A stretch of DNA of 64,000 nt from Halorussus halobius (GCF_004765805.1 NZ_SBIU01000003.1:124001-188000); one strand, 5' to 3'; shown: positions 8,465-18,678, counted from the first letter of the stretch. The notes: generated from the sequence alone by a model not told the origin. Translations and numbers: made by a program.

Positions 8465-9256
8465 CTACGCGAACAATCGCGCCGGTTCGGCGTCGCGCGC
8501 GTCGAAGTAGTCGTCGAGGACCAGCTTCCGGTTCCGAATCTCCTCGGGGGCGTGCGAGTCCGACCCGGCGACGAATGCGACGCCGCGCTCGCGCAGGGCC
8601 GCCCGAAAGTCGGGTGCGGGGTGGAACTGGCCGTACTCGCGGCGCACGCGCCCGGCGTTGAGTTCGGGAATCGTCCGCGAGCGCCGGAAGGCGTCGGCGA
8701 CCATCGCGTGGTGGTCGGTCGTGGTGTACCCCCGGAGCGGTGGCGTGCGCTCGGGCAGGTCGACGTGGGCCGCGATGGCGAACAGTTCCGAGTCCACGAG
8801 GTCCGCGAGCGCCTCGTAGTAGTCGTCGACGAAGGCGCGACGCTCGGCGTCGGACCAGTCCGCGAACGGCGTGGTGCTCTGGACGTTGACGCGGTCGACG
8901 CGGTGGACGCTCCCGATGGCGTAGTCGAAGTCGGCCTCGTCGAGGAACGCCGCTATCTCGGCCTCGTCGCCAGGCGCGTAGTCCAGTTCCACCGCGTCGA
9001 GGATGCGGAGGTCCGACCGCTCGCGCAGCGACTCGATGGCCTCCCGGCGGAGCGGATACGACCGGTCGAGGTTGATGCCGATCTCGCGCTTGGCTCGTCG
9101 GAGGTCCTCGTCGTCGGCGACGTTGCAGTGGTCGGCGAACCCGACCGCCTCCAGCCCCGCCGCCTCGGCGGCCGCGACCATCCGGGTCAGACGGTCGCCG
9201 TCCGAGTAGTTCGAGTGGACGTGGTAGTCGCGGGTGACGGGCCGACTGGCAGTCAC
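8465..9256 (-). CDS. PHP-domain metal-dependent phosphoesterase (HisJ-like)
   Basis: This 263-residue enzyme has a PHP fold. Motifs include DYHVHSNYSDG (residues 10-20, metal-binding HxH), FADHCNV, DAVELDY, IGSVHRV, IAAHVDLPER, and a late GSDSHAPEEI. These match histidinol-phosphatase-like PHP proteins, which hydrolyse phosphoesters with two or three metals. Whether this one serves histidine synthesis cannot be told, as no his genes are nearby. The start is GTG 9256, overlapping the TGA of the upstream DUF655 gene by four bases, so it is translationally coupled as the last gene of the rpl21e-rpoF-DUF655 block. Confidence 0.82.
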   Translation of the reverse strand: MTASRPVTRDYHVHSNYSDGDRLTRMVAAAEAAGLEAVGFADHCNVADDEDLRRAKREIGINLDRSYPLRREAIESLRERSDLRILDAVELDYAPGDEAEIAAFLDEADFDYAIGSVHRVDRVNVQSTTPFADWSDAERRAFVDDYYEALADLVDSELFAIAAHVDLPERTPPLRGYTTTDHHAMVADAFRRSRTIPELNAGRVRREYGQFHPAPDFRAALRERGVAFVAGSDSHAPEEIRNRKLVLDDYFDARDAEPARLFA

Positions 9257-9834
9257 TGCTGTTGGTCCTCGACCCGGACGAACGTCCGGTACTTCAGGTC
9301 GTCCTCCCGGAGCTCTTCGAGGATGCGCTCGACAAGCACCTCCGAGGGGTCGTGGAGGCCCGACACCCGGTCTTCGAGGTCACCGAAGCTCTCGAAGGGC
9401 TTGCGCTTTCGCTGCTCCAGCACGTTGTTCCGGAGTTTCTTGCCGATGCCCGGCAGGAGGTTGAGCTGGTGGAGCCGCAGCGTGATGGGCTGGGCGTCGT
9501 TGTAGAAGTCCACGAACCGCTGTTCGTCGGACCCAACCACGTCGCGGACGGCGTGTTCGAGTTCCGACTGGGCCGCCCCCGAGAGGTCCTCGTACTCGAC
9601 CTCGCGGACGCTGGCCACGGCGTCGCTCGACCGGTCGGCGTCGAACCGGTCGGTGATGGTGAGGTTCACGTCCTCCTCGAGGGTGACCTCGAACAGCCGG
9701 AACTCCTCGACGCCGAGCGCGTACGCGACCGGCTGCTTGCGGTGCTGTGGCCTGTCGTCGTCGGCCCGACCGCGCGGGAGGAAGTCCAGGACGACCGCGG
9801 GAACCTGTTGCTCCGTCTGGTTCTGTTCGCTCAT
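9253..9834 (-). CDS. DUF655 family protein with helix-hairpin-helix motif
   Basis: This protein of about 193 residues matches the archaeal DUF655 family. Residues 12-30 (VPAVVLDFLPRGRADDD) are the usual opening. A small OB-like region containing YALGVEEFRLFEV follows. The C-terminal half has a helix-hairpin-helix (LHQLNLLPGIGKKLRNNVLE) and ends near FESFGDLEDRVSGL. Such motifs bind nucleic acid without sequence specificity. The gene neighbours rpoF and rpl21e throughout Euryarchaeota, which hints at a translation, rRNA or transcription role that is not established. ATG 9834 is chosen over GTG 9840. Confidence 0.88.
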   Translation of the reverse strand: MSEQNQTEQQVPAVVLDFLPRGRADDDRPQHRKQPVAYALGVEEFRLFEVTLEEDVNLTITDRFDADRSSDAVASVREVEYEDLSGAAQSELEHAVRDVVGSDEQRFVDFYNDAQPITLRLHQLNLLPGIGKKLRNNVLEQRKRKPFESFGDLEDRVSGLHDPSEVLVERILEELREDDLKYRTFVRVEDQQQ

Positions 9835-9877
9835 TGTCACAGGATACGCCGACGAGACACTTAAAGAGTTGGTGGGT

Positions 9878-10234
9878 TCAGACGTACTTCGCCACGACGT
9901 TCAGGATGTCGTCGAGTTCCTCGCCCGAGAGGGTGTATCGCTCCTGGGCGTACACCGCACGGAGCTCGTCGCGGTCCTGCGGGAGTACGTCGGCGATCTT
10001 GTACGCCGTGGGCTCGTCGACCTTCTCCAGTTCGAGCAACTGCTCGACCAGGTCCCGGGACTCCTCGACGTCGAGCGTGGCGAACCGGTTGACGTGGTCG
10101 ATGGCGCGCGCGACCTCGTAGGGCATCTCGCGGTCCTCGTCGAGGGCGCGCTCCTGCTCGACATCGGCGAGGAGTTCCTTTGCCTCGGCCGTCGTGAGGT
10201 ACTCCTCGTCGAGTTTCTCCTTGAAGATGGTCAT
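9878..10234 (-). CDS. rpoF: DNA-directed RNA polymerase subunit F (Rpb4-like)
   Basis: This 118-residue protein has the archaeal Rpo4/RpoF pattern. The N-terminal tip begins MTIFKEKLDEEYLTTAEAKE. The HRDC-like helical domain contains YEVARAIDHVNRFATL and EPTAYKIADVLPQDRDELRAVYAQERYTLSGEELDDIL. RpoF pairs with RpoE to form the stalk of RNA polymerase, which aids open-complex formation and RNA exit. The gene follows rpl21e with a one-base gap and is read from the same transcript. Confidence 0.95.
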   Translation of the reverse strand: MTIFKEKLDEEYLTTAEAKELLADVEQERALDEDREMPYEVARAIDHVNRFATLDVEESRDLVEQLLELEKVDEPTAYKIADVLPQDRDELRAVYAQERYTLSGEELDDILNVVAKYV

Positions 10235-10235
10235 G

Positions 10236-10526
10236 CTATTCCTGAGCCTTCAGGTGGGCGGGGACGGTGATGACGGTCTTGTCCTTGCCCCCGTCGTTGA
10301 CGCTGACCTTGTAGGCCTCTCCCTGCTTGCCGACGACCTCGCCGGTCAGGCCGCCGTATCGGGGGTGGAATCGGCCTTCCTCGACGCTGGGGTCGGTCTT
10401 GAGGTGGACCTTCTGGCCCTCCTCGAACTGCTCGACGGCGCGCTGGGGCGGCGAGGTACCGCTCTCCCGGGGACTGTTCGAGAGCTTGTCGCGGGTGCTG
10501 TGGTTGGGTCCGTTCGAACTCGGCAT
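10236..10526 (-). CDS. rpl21e: Large-subunit ribosomal protein eL21
   Basis: This 96-residue basic-to-neutral protein matches archaeal L21e: [17 protein letters not shown] at the start, the SH3-like core [19 protein letters not shown], and [14 protein letters not shown] at the end. It binds 5S/23S rRNA in the large subunit. It is the first gene of a four-gene block (rpl21e, rpoF, DUF655, PHP protein) behind a clear TATA box at 10556-10563. Confidence 0.96.
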   Translation of the reverse strand: MPSSNGPNHSTRDKLSNSPRESGTSPPQRAVEQFEEGQKVHLKTDPSVEEGRFHPRYGGLTGEVVGKQGEAYKVSVNDGGKDKTVITVPAHLKAQE

Positions 10527-10555
10527 AGTCGTACCACTCCTTTGTTCTGTCGGCG

Positions 10556-10563
10556 TTATAAAT
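10556..10563 (-). promoter_or_regulatory. TATA box of the rpl21e-rpoF block
   Basis: ATTTATAA on the minus strand lies about 34 bases before the rpl21e ATG. A purine-rich AAAGGAG about 14 bases before the ATG could serve as ribosome binding site on a short leader. Confidence 0.75.
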
Positions 10564-10663
10564 GGTGCGTTCCTCGGTTCTCGGGACGCGTGTGCGGGCG
10601 GGCTCGCGTAGCCGCCCCGGGGTTGCCATCAGCCCTTTCAGCGGGACCGGCATACGGCCCCCA

Positions 10664-11224
10664 ATGGTCGACGTACTCGGACATCTCGGGATGGCGCTGA
10701 TATGGCTCGGCCCCGCGTGGTACTTCGTCGAGGACCGACAGACCGCCGCAACCTTCGTCGGCGTGGGCTTCTGGTTCGGGATGTTGCCCGACGTCGACCT
10801 CTACCTCTCGGCACTTCCCGGCATCCATCACCACGGCATCTTCCACACGGTGCTGGCGGTCACCGCGATGGCGATGGTGTTCGGGCCGCTCGTCGGGTGG
10901 GCGTTCGTGAAAATCGGCGACCGGACCGACTGGTTCTCGGACCGGGGCGTCAGAAACGCCTACGAGATGGGCGTCATCGCGGTGTGGGTCACCGGTCTCG
11001 CGCACCTGTTCGCGGACATGTTGTCGGCTCCGGACGTCTCGACCCGCATCGAACCGCTCTGGCCGCTCGTGAAGGGCCCGATAGTGTACGTGGACGCGCT
11101 CTGGTACCAGTCGTGGGTCGCGACGTGGGGGCTGTTGATACTCGGCGTCGCCGTCACCGTCGGCGCGTGGTTCTGGAAGCGGACGAGTCAGGACTCCCGG
11201 AGAGCCACCGCGACGTCGGAGTGA
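10664..11224 (+). CDS. YdjM/DUF457-type membrane-bound metal-dependent hydrolase-like protein
   Basis: This 186-residue membrane protein starts MVDVLGHLGMALIW at ATG 10664. It has four or five hydrophobic segments. The conserved polar residues of the YdjM family are visible: H6 in the first helix, PDVDL at about residue 45, HHHGIFHTV at about 57-65 and GLAHLFADML at about 115. The family is annotated as metal-dependent hydrolases because of these His/Asp clusters, but activity is largely unproven. It is a single gene, divergent from rpl21e. Confidence 0.78.
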   Translation: MVDVLGHLGMALIWLGPAWYFVEDRQTAATFVGVGFWFGMLPDVDLYLSALPGIHHHGIFHTVLAVTAMAMVFGPLVGWAFVKIGDRTDWFSDRGVRNAYEMGVIAVWVTGLAHLFADMLSAPDVSTRIEPLWPLVKGPIVYVDALWYQSWVATWGLLILGVAVTVGAWFWKRTSQDSRRATATSE

Positions 11225-11300
11225 CGCGACATCGCCGGCGGTCTCGGTCGAGTGCGCCGAAAGGACAAGAGTAACCTTCGGTCCGCCCGTTGATCGGGCC

Positions 11301-12467
11301 ATGAGTGACGACGAGCGGTTCCGCTTCGAGACGCGCTCCATCCACGCCGGACAGGACCCCGACGCCGAGACCGGGGCGCTGATGACGCCCATCCACGCCA
11401 ACTCCACCTACGAACAGGACGCGCCGGGCGACCACCGGGGGTACGAGTACTCCCGCACCGGCAACCCCACGCGCACCGACCTCGAAGCCAACGTCGCCGA
11501 CCTCGAAAACGGCGAGTACGGCCGCGCCTTCTCGAGCGGGATGGGCGCGATAAACACCGTCCTCAACCTGCTCGAAGCCGGCGACCACGTCGTCGCCAGC
11601 GAGGACGTCTACGGCGGCACCCACCGCATCTTCACGCAGGTCTACGAGAAGTACGACCTCCAGTTCGACTTCGTGGACATGACCGACCTCGCCGAGACCG
11701 AGGCCGCCATGCGCGAAGCGACCGAACTCGTCTGGGTCGAGACGCCCACGAACCCCCTGCTCAACGTCGTGGACATCGCGGCCACCACCGACCTCGCCGA
11801 CGAATACGGCGCGCTGTCGGTCGTGGACAACACCTTCGCCACGCCGTACCTCCAGCGCCCGCTGGACCTCGGGGCGGACGCGGTGGCCCACTCGCTCACC
11901 AAGTACATGGGCGGCCACTCCGACGTGGTCGGCGGCGCGCTCGTCACGAACGACGCCGACCTCGACGAGGAGTTCGGCTTCTACCAGAACAGCGTGGGCG
12001 CGACGCCCGGTCCCCACGAGTGTTTCCTCGTCCTCCGTGGGACCAAGACCCTCCCGGTCCGGATGGACCGCCACTGCGAGAACGCCCGCGCGCTCGCCGA
12101 CTGGCTCGACGGCCACGACGCGGTCAACCGGGTGTACTACCCCGGACTCGACTCGCACCCGGACCACGACCTCGCGGCCGAGCAGATGGACGACTTCGGC
12201 GGGATGGTCAGCTTCGAACTCGACGCGAGCCTCGAAGCGACCGCCGACGTGGTCAGCGAGACGGAGGTCTTCACGCTCGCGGAGAGTCTGGGCGGGGTCG
12301 AGAGCCTCATCGAGCAACCCGCGACGATGACCCACGCCGCGATTCCGAAGGCGGAGCGCGAGGCGGCGGGGCTTCGTGACGGGCTGATTCGGGCGAGCGT
12401 CGGAATCGAACACGTCGAGGACCTGCAGGCGGACCTGGCGCAGGCGTTCGAGGCGGGACTTCGGTAG
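11301..12467 (+). CDS. metB: Cystathionine gamma-synthase/lyase (PLP enzyme of Cys/Met metabolism)
   Basis: This 388-residue protein of the trans-sulfuration PLP family includes FETRSIHAGQDPD (12-20), YEYSRTGNPTR (about 50), SSGMGAI, ETPTNPLL (about 148) and DNTFATPYLQRP (about 173). The cofactor lysine lies in AHSLTKYMGGHSD (K about 200). The C-terminus is GLIRASVGIEHVEDLQADL. Such enzymes either join cysteine with an activated homoserine or cleave cystathionine, and the direction cannot be decided from sequence. A second, diverged copy of the last 23 codons lies downstream at 13168-13239, beyond a toxin-antitoxin pair. Confidence 0.9.
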   Translation: MSDDERFRFETRSIHAGQDPDAETGALMTPIHANSTYEQDAPGDHRGYEYSRTGNPTRTDLEANVADLENGEYGRAFSSGMGAINTVLNLLEAGDHVVASEDVYGGTHRIFTQVYEKYDLQFDFVDMTDLAETEAAMREATELVWVETPTNPLLNVVDIAATTDLADEYGALSVVDNTFATPYLQRPLDLGADAVAHSLTKYMGGHSDVVGGALVTNDADLDEEFGFYQNSVGATPGPHECFLVLRGTKTLPVRMDRHCENARALADWLDGHDAVNRVYYPGLDSHPDHDLAAEQMDDFGGMVSFELDASLEATADVVSETEVFTLAESLGGVESLIEQPATMTHAAIPKAEREAAGLRDGLIRASVGIEHVEDLQADLAQAFEAGLR

Positions 12468-12513
12468 GGCTCGCGGGATGTCGAGTCGTAGCGGTCGAAA
12501 CGAGCCGGCCGCA

Positions 12514-12521
12514 ATTATTTA
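12514..12521 (+). promoter_or_regulatory. TATA box of the DUF433/DUF5615 pair
   Basis: ATTATTTA is centred about 31 bases before the ATG at 12549 and lies in a locally AT-rich spacer just after the metB stop. It fits a short-leader transcript of the two overlapping genes. Confidence 0.6.
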
Positions 12522-12548
12522 CCTCGAAACGCACAACGTACAGCCATA

Positions 12549-12821
12549 ATGGACGGAATCGTGAAGACCGACGGCGTGATGGGCGGTCAGCCCCGAATCG
12601 ACGGACGTCGAATCTCGGTGCTCCAGATTTACGAGTGGGTCAACGAGGAGGGGATGAATCCGGAGACGGTGTCCTCGGAGTTCGACGTGGCGCTCGCCGA
12701 CGTCCACCTCGCGCTGTCGTACTACTACGACAACGTCGGCGAGATGGAAGACTGGCGGGAGCGTCGGAAAGCACGCATCGAGGAGAGCGAAGACGAACAG
12801 CCGTCGCCGAAGTACGCATGA
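12549..12821 (+). CDS. DUF433 antitoxin
   Basis: This 90-residue protein begins MDGIVKTDGVMGGQPRIDGR. It has the DUF433 core: GGQPRIDGRRISVLQIYEWV, then the helical EGMNPETVSSEFDVALADVHLALSYYYDN. The acidic tail KARIEESEDEQP is a likely toxin-binding extension. DUF433 proteins carry a helix-turn-helix and are antitoxins of DUF5615 PIN-like toxins. The stop TGA overlaps the ATG of the next gene (ATGA), which marks a coupled pair. DUF433 antitoxins normally repress their own promoter. Confidence 0.85.
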   Translation: MDGIVKTDGVMGGQPRIDGRRISVLQIYEWVNEEGMNPETVSSEFDVALADVHLALSYYYDNVGEMEDWRERRKARIEESEDEQPSPKYA

Positions 12822-13141
12822 AGCTTCTCGCGGACGAGAACATCAAAACGTCCATCACGAACCTTCTCGCGCAGGAAGGCCACCCCGTCGTTCGAGTGCA
12901 GGACGTCGAACTCGGAATCGAGGACGGTAAAATAGTGGACTACTGCCGGGCCGAGCGCCGCGTACTCCTCACGAACGACGACGACTTCTTCGACTTCGAT
13001 TCCCATCCGGGGGTTCTCTTCCTCGCGCATCAGACGACGCCCGCACGGGACGTCGCCAACGCGGTTCGCCACATCGAACGACAGTTCTCGACTGAAGAAC
13101 TGGCAGATGCCGTCTTGCACGTCCCCGACGGATGGGTCTGA
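12818..13141 (+). CDS. DUF5615 PIN-like toxin
   Basis: This 107-residue protein starts MKLLADENIKTSI at ATG 12818. The N-terminal LLADENI motif, the central LTNDDDFFDF (Asp cluster at about residues 48-54) and FLAHQTTPARDVANAVRHI are typical of the Mut7-C/PIN-like DUF5615 family, predicted metal-dependent RNases. It forms a type II toxin-antitoxin module with the DUF433 gene by a four-base overlap. The pair sits between metB and a detached copy of the metB tail. Confidence 0.85.
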   Translation: MKLLADENIKTSITNLLAQEGHPVVRVQDVELGIEDGKIVDYCRAERRVLLTNDDDFFDFDSHPGVLFLAHQTTPARDVANAVRHIERQFSTEELADAVLHVPDGWV

Positions 13142-13161
13142 TCGGGAGTTCGGCCTCGAAT

Positions 13162-13239
13162 CGAACGAGCGTCGGTATCGAACACGTCGAGGACCACAAA
13201 TCGGACCTCCGGCAGGCCATCGAGCGGTCGCTGGCGTAG
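13162..13239 (+). pseudogene. Detached C-terminal tail of a metB-like gene
   Basis: The reading NRTSVGIEHVEDHKSDLRQA, ending ERSLA and stop at 13237, aligns with the end of the intact synthase upstream (IRASVGIEHVEDLQADLAQA, ending EAGLR). The DNA identity is strongest over GCGTCGG(T/A)ATCGAACACG. There is no start codon and no rest of the enzyme. It is either the end of a second lost paralogue or the original tail displaced when the toxin-antitoxin module arrived. Confidence 0.8.
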
Positions 13240-13240
13240 C

Positions 13241-13708
13241 TCAACGCGGCTGGCGGGTCGCGTCGTCGAGTTCTCGGTGGGCTTCGGTGCCCCGATGGTC
13301 GTCGGCCTGGCGCTCGATGGCTCGGACCTCCTCGACCAGTTCGCCGTGGTTCCGGACGACGTCGCTGCTCGTGACCATGCCGTGGAGGTCGGCCTCCGTG
13401 TCCACCGGCAGGTGTTTCACCCCGTGTTCGTCCATGAGTTCGACGGCCCTCTCTACCGTCGTCGTCGGGTCGACCGTCACCACGGGGTGGCTCATGACGT
13501 CCGTGACGGCGACCCGGTCGAACGGTTCGTCGGTCACCACGCCCGCCTCCAGCACGTCCGACTGGGTCACGAGCCCCACCGGCGACCCCGCCTGCACGAC
13601 GACGATGCTTCCGACGTCGTAATCCAGCATCCGGCTCGCCGCCTGTCTCAGGGTCGCGTCGTGTTCGATGGCGATGACCCGCTCGGTCATCAGGTCTCGT
13701 ACCTGCAT
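13241..13708 (-). CDS. Tandem CBS-domain protein
   Basis: This 155-residue protein consists of two CBS repeats: residues 1-58 (MQVRDLMTERVIAI, GSIVVVQAGSPVGLVTQSDVL) and about 65-125 (VTDVMSHPVVTVDP, HGVKHLPVDTEADLHGMVTSSDVV). An acidic/basic helical tail follows. CBS pairs bind adenine nucleotides such as AMP, ATP or SAM and act as regulatory modules. Stand-alone ones control unknown partners. The stop lies directly after the metB-tail fragment on the other strand. Confidence 0.9.
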   Translation of the reverse strand: MQVRDLMTERVIAIEHDATLRQAASRMLDYDVGSIVVVQAGSPVGLVTQSDVLEAGVVTDEPFDRVAVTDVMSHPVVTVDPTTTVERAVELMDEHGVKHLPVDTEADLHGMVTSSDVVRNHGELVEEVRAIERQADDHRGTEAHRELDDATRQPR

Positions 13709-13834
13709 GCTCTCACGTGCGTCCCGGCACGTACAAAAAAACTACGTCGGGGTCTCGGCGGTGAGAACGAGGGCCCGTCCGGGTGACACCGATGTTACCT
13801 GAAGCCTATTAGCGCTCGCCACCTACCGACGTCC

Positions 13835-14464
13835 ATGTCCGACCAGCGACGACCCGCCGACGACTACGAGATCACCGCCGACCTGCCCGACAGCGCGCTC
13901 CACACCACCGGCACCGACCACATCACGCTCATCGGGAGCAACGCCGAGGACACCATCGAGTTCTACCGGGACGTGCTCGGAATGCCTCTCGTCCTTCGCC
14001 AGCCCAACCTCGACGACCCGTCTCAGACCCACCTCTTTTTCGACTCGGGCGACGGCCGCATCGTCACGTTCTTCGTGAACGAGGACCGCGACTCGGACCC
14101 TCGACCCCAGCGCACCGGCATCGGCGCGGTCCACCACATCTCCTTCAGCATCGCGCCCGAGCGGTTCGTCGAGATAAAGGAGAGCCTCGACGACATCGGC
14201 CACGGCTACAACGAGTTCGACCGCGGCATCTTCCACTCGCTGTACACCCGCGACCACAACGGGCTGACAATCGAACTCTCGACGGACAAGTGGTCGATTC
14301 CCGACGACCGTCGGGGCGAGGTGCTGGCGACGGCCCAGCGGCTCCGCGAGGAGGAGGGCGTCGACTTCGCCGAGGAGCGCCACGTCGACGCCGCGCTGGA
14401 GGAGTTGGGCATCGACGCCGAGAAGTACGAACTCCCCGACGCGCCGACCGGCGCGGGCGTCTGA
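13835..14464 (+). CDS. VOC (glyoxalase/dioxygenase) superfamily protein
   Basis: This 209-residue protein carries one VOC module. The first beta-alpha-beta unit begins TGTDHITLIGSNAEDTIEFYRDVLGMPLVLRQ (His at about residue 29). The second contains GIGAVHHISFSI (His about 97), and the third LYTRDHNGLTIELST (Glu about 149). These residues form the metal triad of the superfamily. About 55 acidic residues follow the domain. The superfamily spans lyases, isomerases and ring-cleaving dioxygenases, and the substrate is not assignable. A TATA-like CCTATTAG lies about 30 bases before ATG 13835. Confidence 0.85.
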   Translation: MSDQRRPADDYEITADLPDSALHTTGTDHITLIGSNAEDTIEFYRDVLGMPLVLRQPNLDDPSQTHLFFDSGDGRIVTFFVNEDRDSDPRPQRTGIGAVHHISFSIAPERFVEIKESLDDIGHGYNEFDRGIFHSLYTRDHNGLTIELSTDKWSIPDDRRGEVLATAQRLREEEGVDFAEERHVDAALEELGIDAEKYELPDAPTGAGV

Positions 14465-14695
14465 GCAGGCGGTCGCGTCGCCTCCGCGACTCGTCGCCGT
14501 TCGCGGCGGGGCGCTCGGCTGGCGCGTCTTCGAGTCGGGCCTCGACCGCCGTCGCCCGGTCGCGGCGGCGTAGCCCACACCGACGTCCATCGCGGGTCCG
14601 CTCGGTCCGAGGAGTCGACACCCCGTCCATCGGAATCCGGCTCGGCTCCCCTGCAAACAGTTAAGCCCCGTGGCGTGCTATCACCTCTCGAACGA

Positions 14696-15187
14696 ATGTA
14701 CGACCGGATTCTCGTGCCGACCGACGGCTCCCCGGAGACCGAGCGCGCGGTCGCGCACGCCGCCGACCTGGCGGCCACCCACGGCGCGGACCTCCGCGCG
14801 GTGTACGTGGTCAACTCGGCGTCGTTCGCGGGGCTGCCGATGGAGACCTCGTGGGAGAACGTCGACGACGTGCTCCGCGAGGAGGGCGAGTCGGCGCTGT
14901 CGCGGGTCGAGTCGGTCGCGGCCGACCACGGCGTCGCCGTGACCACGCACCTGCTGGAGGGCTCGCCGAGCAAGCGCATCGTGGAGTTCGCCGAGAGCGA
15001 GGACTGCGACCTCGTCGTGATGGGCACGCACGGCCGGGGCGGCATCGACCGCCTGCTGCTCGGGAGCGTGACCGAGGGCGTGGTCAGGGCGTGTTCGGTC
15101 CCCGTGCTCACGGTACAGGTCGGCGACGAGAACGACGCCGAGGGCGTCGACGACGGCTCTGACGGCGAACAGGTCGCAGTCGAGTAG
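14696..15187 (+). CDS. Universal stress protein (UspA family)
   Basis: This 163-residue single-domain Usp starts MYDRILVPTDGSPE at ATG 14696. The ATP-binding signature GTHGRGGIDRLLLGSVTEGVVR (residues about 112-133) matches the G-2x-G-9x-G(S/T) pattern of nucleotide-binding Usps. An acidic tail of about 20 residues follows. These small dimeric proteins bind ATP or related ligands and modulate stress responses. A TATA-like GTTAAG lies about 36 bases upstream. The 230 bases before the gene show nothing else. Confidence 0.9.
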   Translation: MYDRILVPTDGSPETERAVAHAADLAATHGADLRAVYVVNSASFAGLPMETSWENVDDVLREEGESALSRVESVAADHGVAVTTHLLEGSPSKRIVEFAESEDCDLVVMGTHGRGGIDRLLLGSVTEGVVRACSVPVLTVQVGDENDAEGVDDGSDGEQVAVE

Positions 15188-15200
15188 TCGAGCGAGCGGG

Positions 15201-16178
15201 TCAGGCCGGTCGCAAGTGCTCGCAGTCGCCGGCGTGGACCCGCTCGCGTCCGTCGTCGGTCTCGACGACGAGCGCGCCGGGGAACGCCACGTCCACGGCC
15301 TCGCCGACTACCGCACCGCTCGGCGTCGCCACCCGGACGCGCCGGCCCAGCGTGGCCGAGCGCTCGCGCCACGCCGCGAGCGCCGCTTCGGGGTCGCCCC
15401 GCAGTTCGTCGAACCGCTCGAGCACGCGCTGAACGAACGCCCGGCGGTCGACCCGCCCCACCTGTTCGGCGACGCTGGTCGCGTCCGGCGGGAGGGCGTC
15501 GGCCGCGACGTTGGCGTTGACGCCGACGCCCACGACGACCCACGAGACGCGGTCGGCCTCGCCCTCCATCTCGGTCAGGACGCCCGCGAGCTTTCGGCCG
15601 CCACGGTCGCCCGCCGCGGCGTCGCCCCGCCCGTCGTCCGAGCGCTCGCTCGGCTCGGTCACCAGCACGTCGTTGGGCCACGTTATCTCCGCGGGGACGC
15701 CGGCCTCGCGCGCGGCGTCCGTGACGGCGACCGCCGCCGCGAGCGTGAGCGCGGGCGCGTGAGCCGGCGGCAGGTCGGGTCGGAGCACCAGGCTCAGCCA
15801 GACGCCGCCCGGCGGCGACGACCACTCGCGGTCGAGCCGACCCCGGCCGCCGGTCTGCTCGTCGGCCAGCACCGCCACGTCGGCGGCCCCCTCGCGAGCG
15901 AGTTGTCGGGCTCGGTCGTTCGTGCTCGCGACGGCGTCGTGGTGCTCGACCGAGAACGGCGCGTCGAGGCCGAACTCGACCGCGGGGCCGCCGTACTCCG
16001 GGACGCCGTCGAGCGCGTAGCCCGCGTCGGTGCTCGCTATCTCGAACCCGGCCTCGCGGAGCGCCTCGACGTGTTTCCACACCGCGTTGCGCGAGACGCC
16101 GAGGTCGTCCGCGAGGTCGGGACCGGCGACCGGTCCGTCCGCGAGCGCACGCAGGACGTTCCGGCGCGTGTCGTTCAT
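15201..16178 (-). CDS. birA: Biotin-protein ligase with N-terminal helix-turn-helix (BirA)
   Basis: This protein of about 325 residues starts MNDTRRNVLRALADGPVAG. Residues 1-60 form a winged helix (ADDLGVSRNAVWKHVEALREAGFEI). The catalytic domain has the biotinyl-AMP loop GGRGRLDREWSSPPGGVWLS, the core PAEITWPNDVLV and GRKLAGVLTEMEG, and VVVGVGVNANV. A small C-terminal SH3-like domain follows (RERSATLGRRVRV). It attaches biotin to the carrier domain of the adjacent pccA product and may repress transcription through the N-terminal domain. The start is ATG 16178; a GTG six codons upstream is possible. Confidence 0.93.
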   Translation of the reverse strand: MNDTRRNVLRALADGPVAGPDLADDLGVSRNAVWKHVEALREAGFEIASTDAGYALDGVPEYGGPAVEFGLDAPFSVEHHDAVASTNDRARQLAREGAADVAVLADEQTGGRGRLDREWSSPPGGVWLSLVLRPDLPPAHAPALTLAAAVAVTDAAREAGVPAEITWPNDVLVTEPSERSDDGRGDAAAGDRGGRKLAGVLTEMEGEADRVSWVVVGVGVNANVAADALPPDATSVAEQVGRVDRRAFVQRVLERFDELRGDPEAALAAWRERSATLGRRVRVATPSGAVVGEAVDVAFPGALVVETDDGRERVHAGDCEHLRPA

Positions 16179-16223
16179 GGTCGAGCTAGAGGCCACGGAG
16201 ACAAGAATCGCTTGCTTCCGGGC

Positions 16224-16607
16224 TCACGCGAAACAGTCCACCGGCTCGCTCGTCGCCCACGGGTCGGGGTCGAGCGCGTCATCGTCGTCGGGGCGACCGG
16301 TCCGGGCCGCGCGGACGAGGACCGACTCGTCGACGTAATACGACGCGAACACGGTCGGCGAGCCCCCGAACACCGCGGTTGCGCCGGGTTCCCGAACGGT
16401 CTCGACGTAGGTGTATCGGACGCGAGCAACGGCGGCAGCACAGTCGTACTCGGGCGGGGCCGACCGGCCGGCTCCCGACGAGTCCCCGCCGTTCGGGTCG
16501 GCGGAGTCGCCGAGGCAGCCGGCGAGCGGAACCGTCGCGGTGTCGGCCAGCGCGAGGACGCGGCGGCGGGAGGCTCGACCATCGAGTCGACCGACCGCCC
16601 GAAAAAT
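16224..16607 (-). CDS. Tat-type lipoprotein with no proper start codon
   Basis: The in-frame reading contains ASRRRVLALADTATVPLAGC, a twin-arginine leader ending in a lipobox (LAGC), followed by a DS/PNGG-rich spacer and about 75 residues with two cysteines (YDCAAA and the final DCFA). No function is recognised. No ATG, GTG or TTG precedes the RRR in this frame: the ATG at 16582 is out of frame by one base. The limit 16607 is the ATT that opens the last plausible leader. A single-base change between 16582 and 16568 would restore MV-ASRRRVL. The gene is either frameshifted or uses an unusual start. It sits between birA and pccA. Confidence 0.5.
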   Translation of the reverse strand: MFRAVGRLDGRASRRRVLALADTATVPLAGCLGDSADPNGGDSSGAGRSAPPEYDCAAAVARVRYTYVETVREPGATAVFGGSPTVFASYYVDESVLVRAARTGRPDDDDALDPDPWATSEPVDCFA

Positions 16608-16666
16608 GTCTTCTCGCTGCAGCGTCCGGCGGTCCGAGAACGGAGCGTGTCGAGCGTCGGACGGCG

Positions 16667-18520
<1,854 letters not shown>

Positions 18521-18678
18521 TCTTGGCGGCAAATATACGGGTCGGTCACCTCATTCTATCGGTTCGGGACGGCCGAGACGACCGTTCGTCCACGCGCGAT
18601 GGTGGAGCGGTCGACGGAACGGCGGAAACGCCATCGTCTGCGAGGCCGTCTGATGGGGTGGAATCCCGGACGCTCGGA

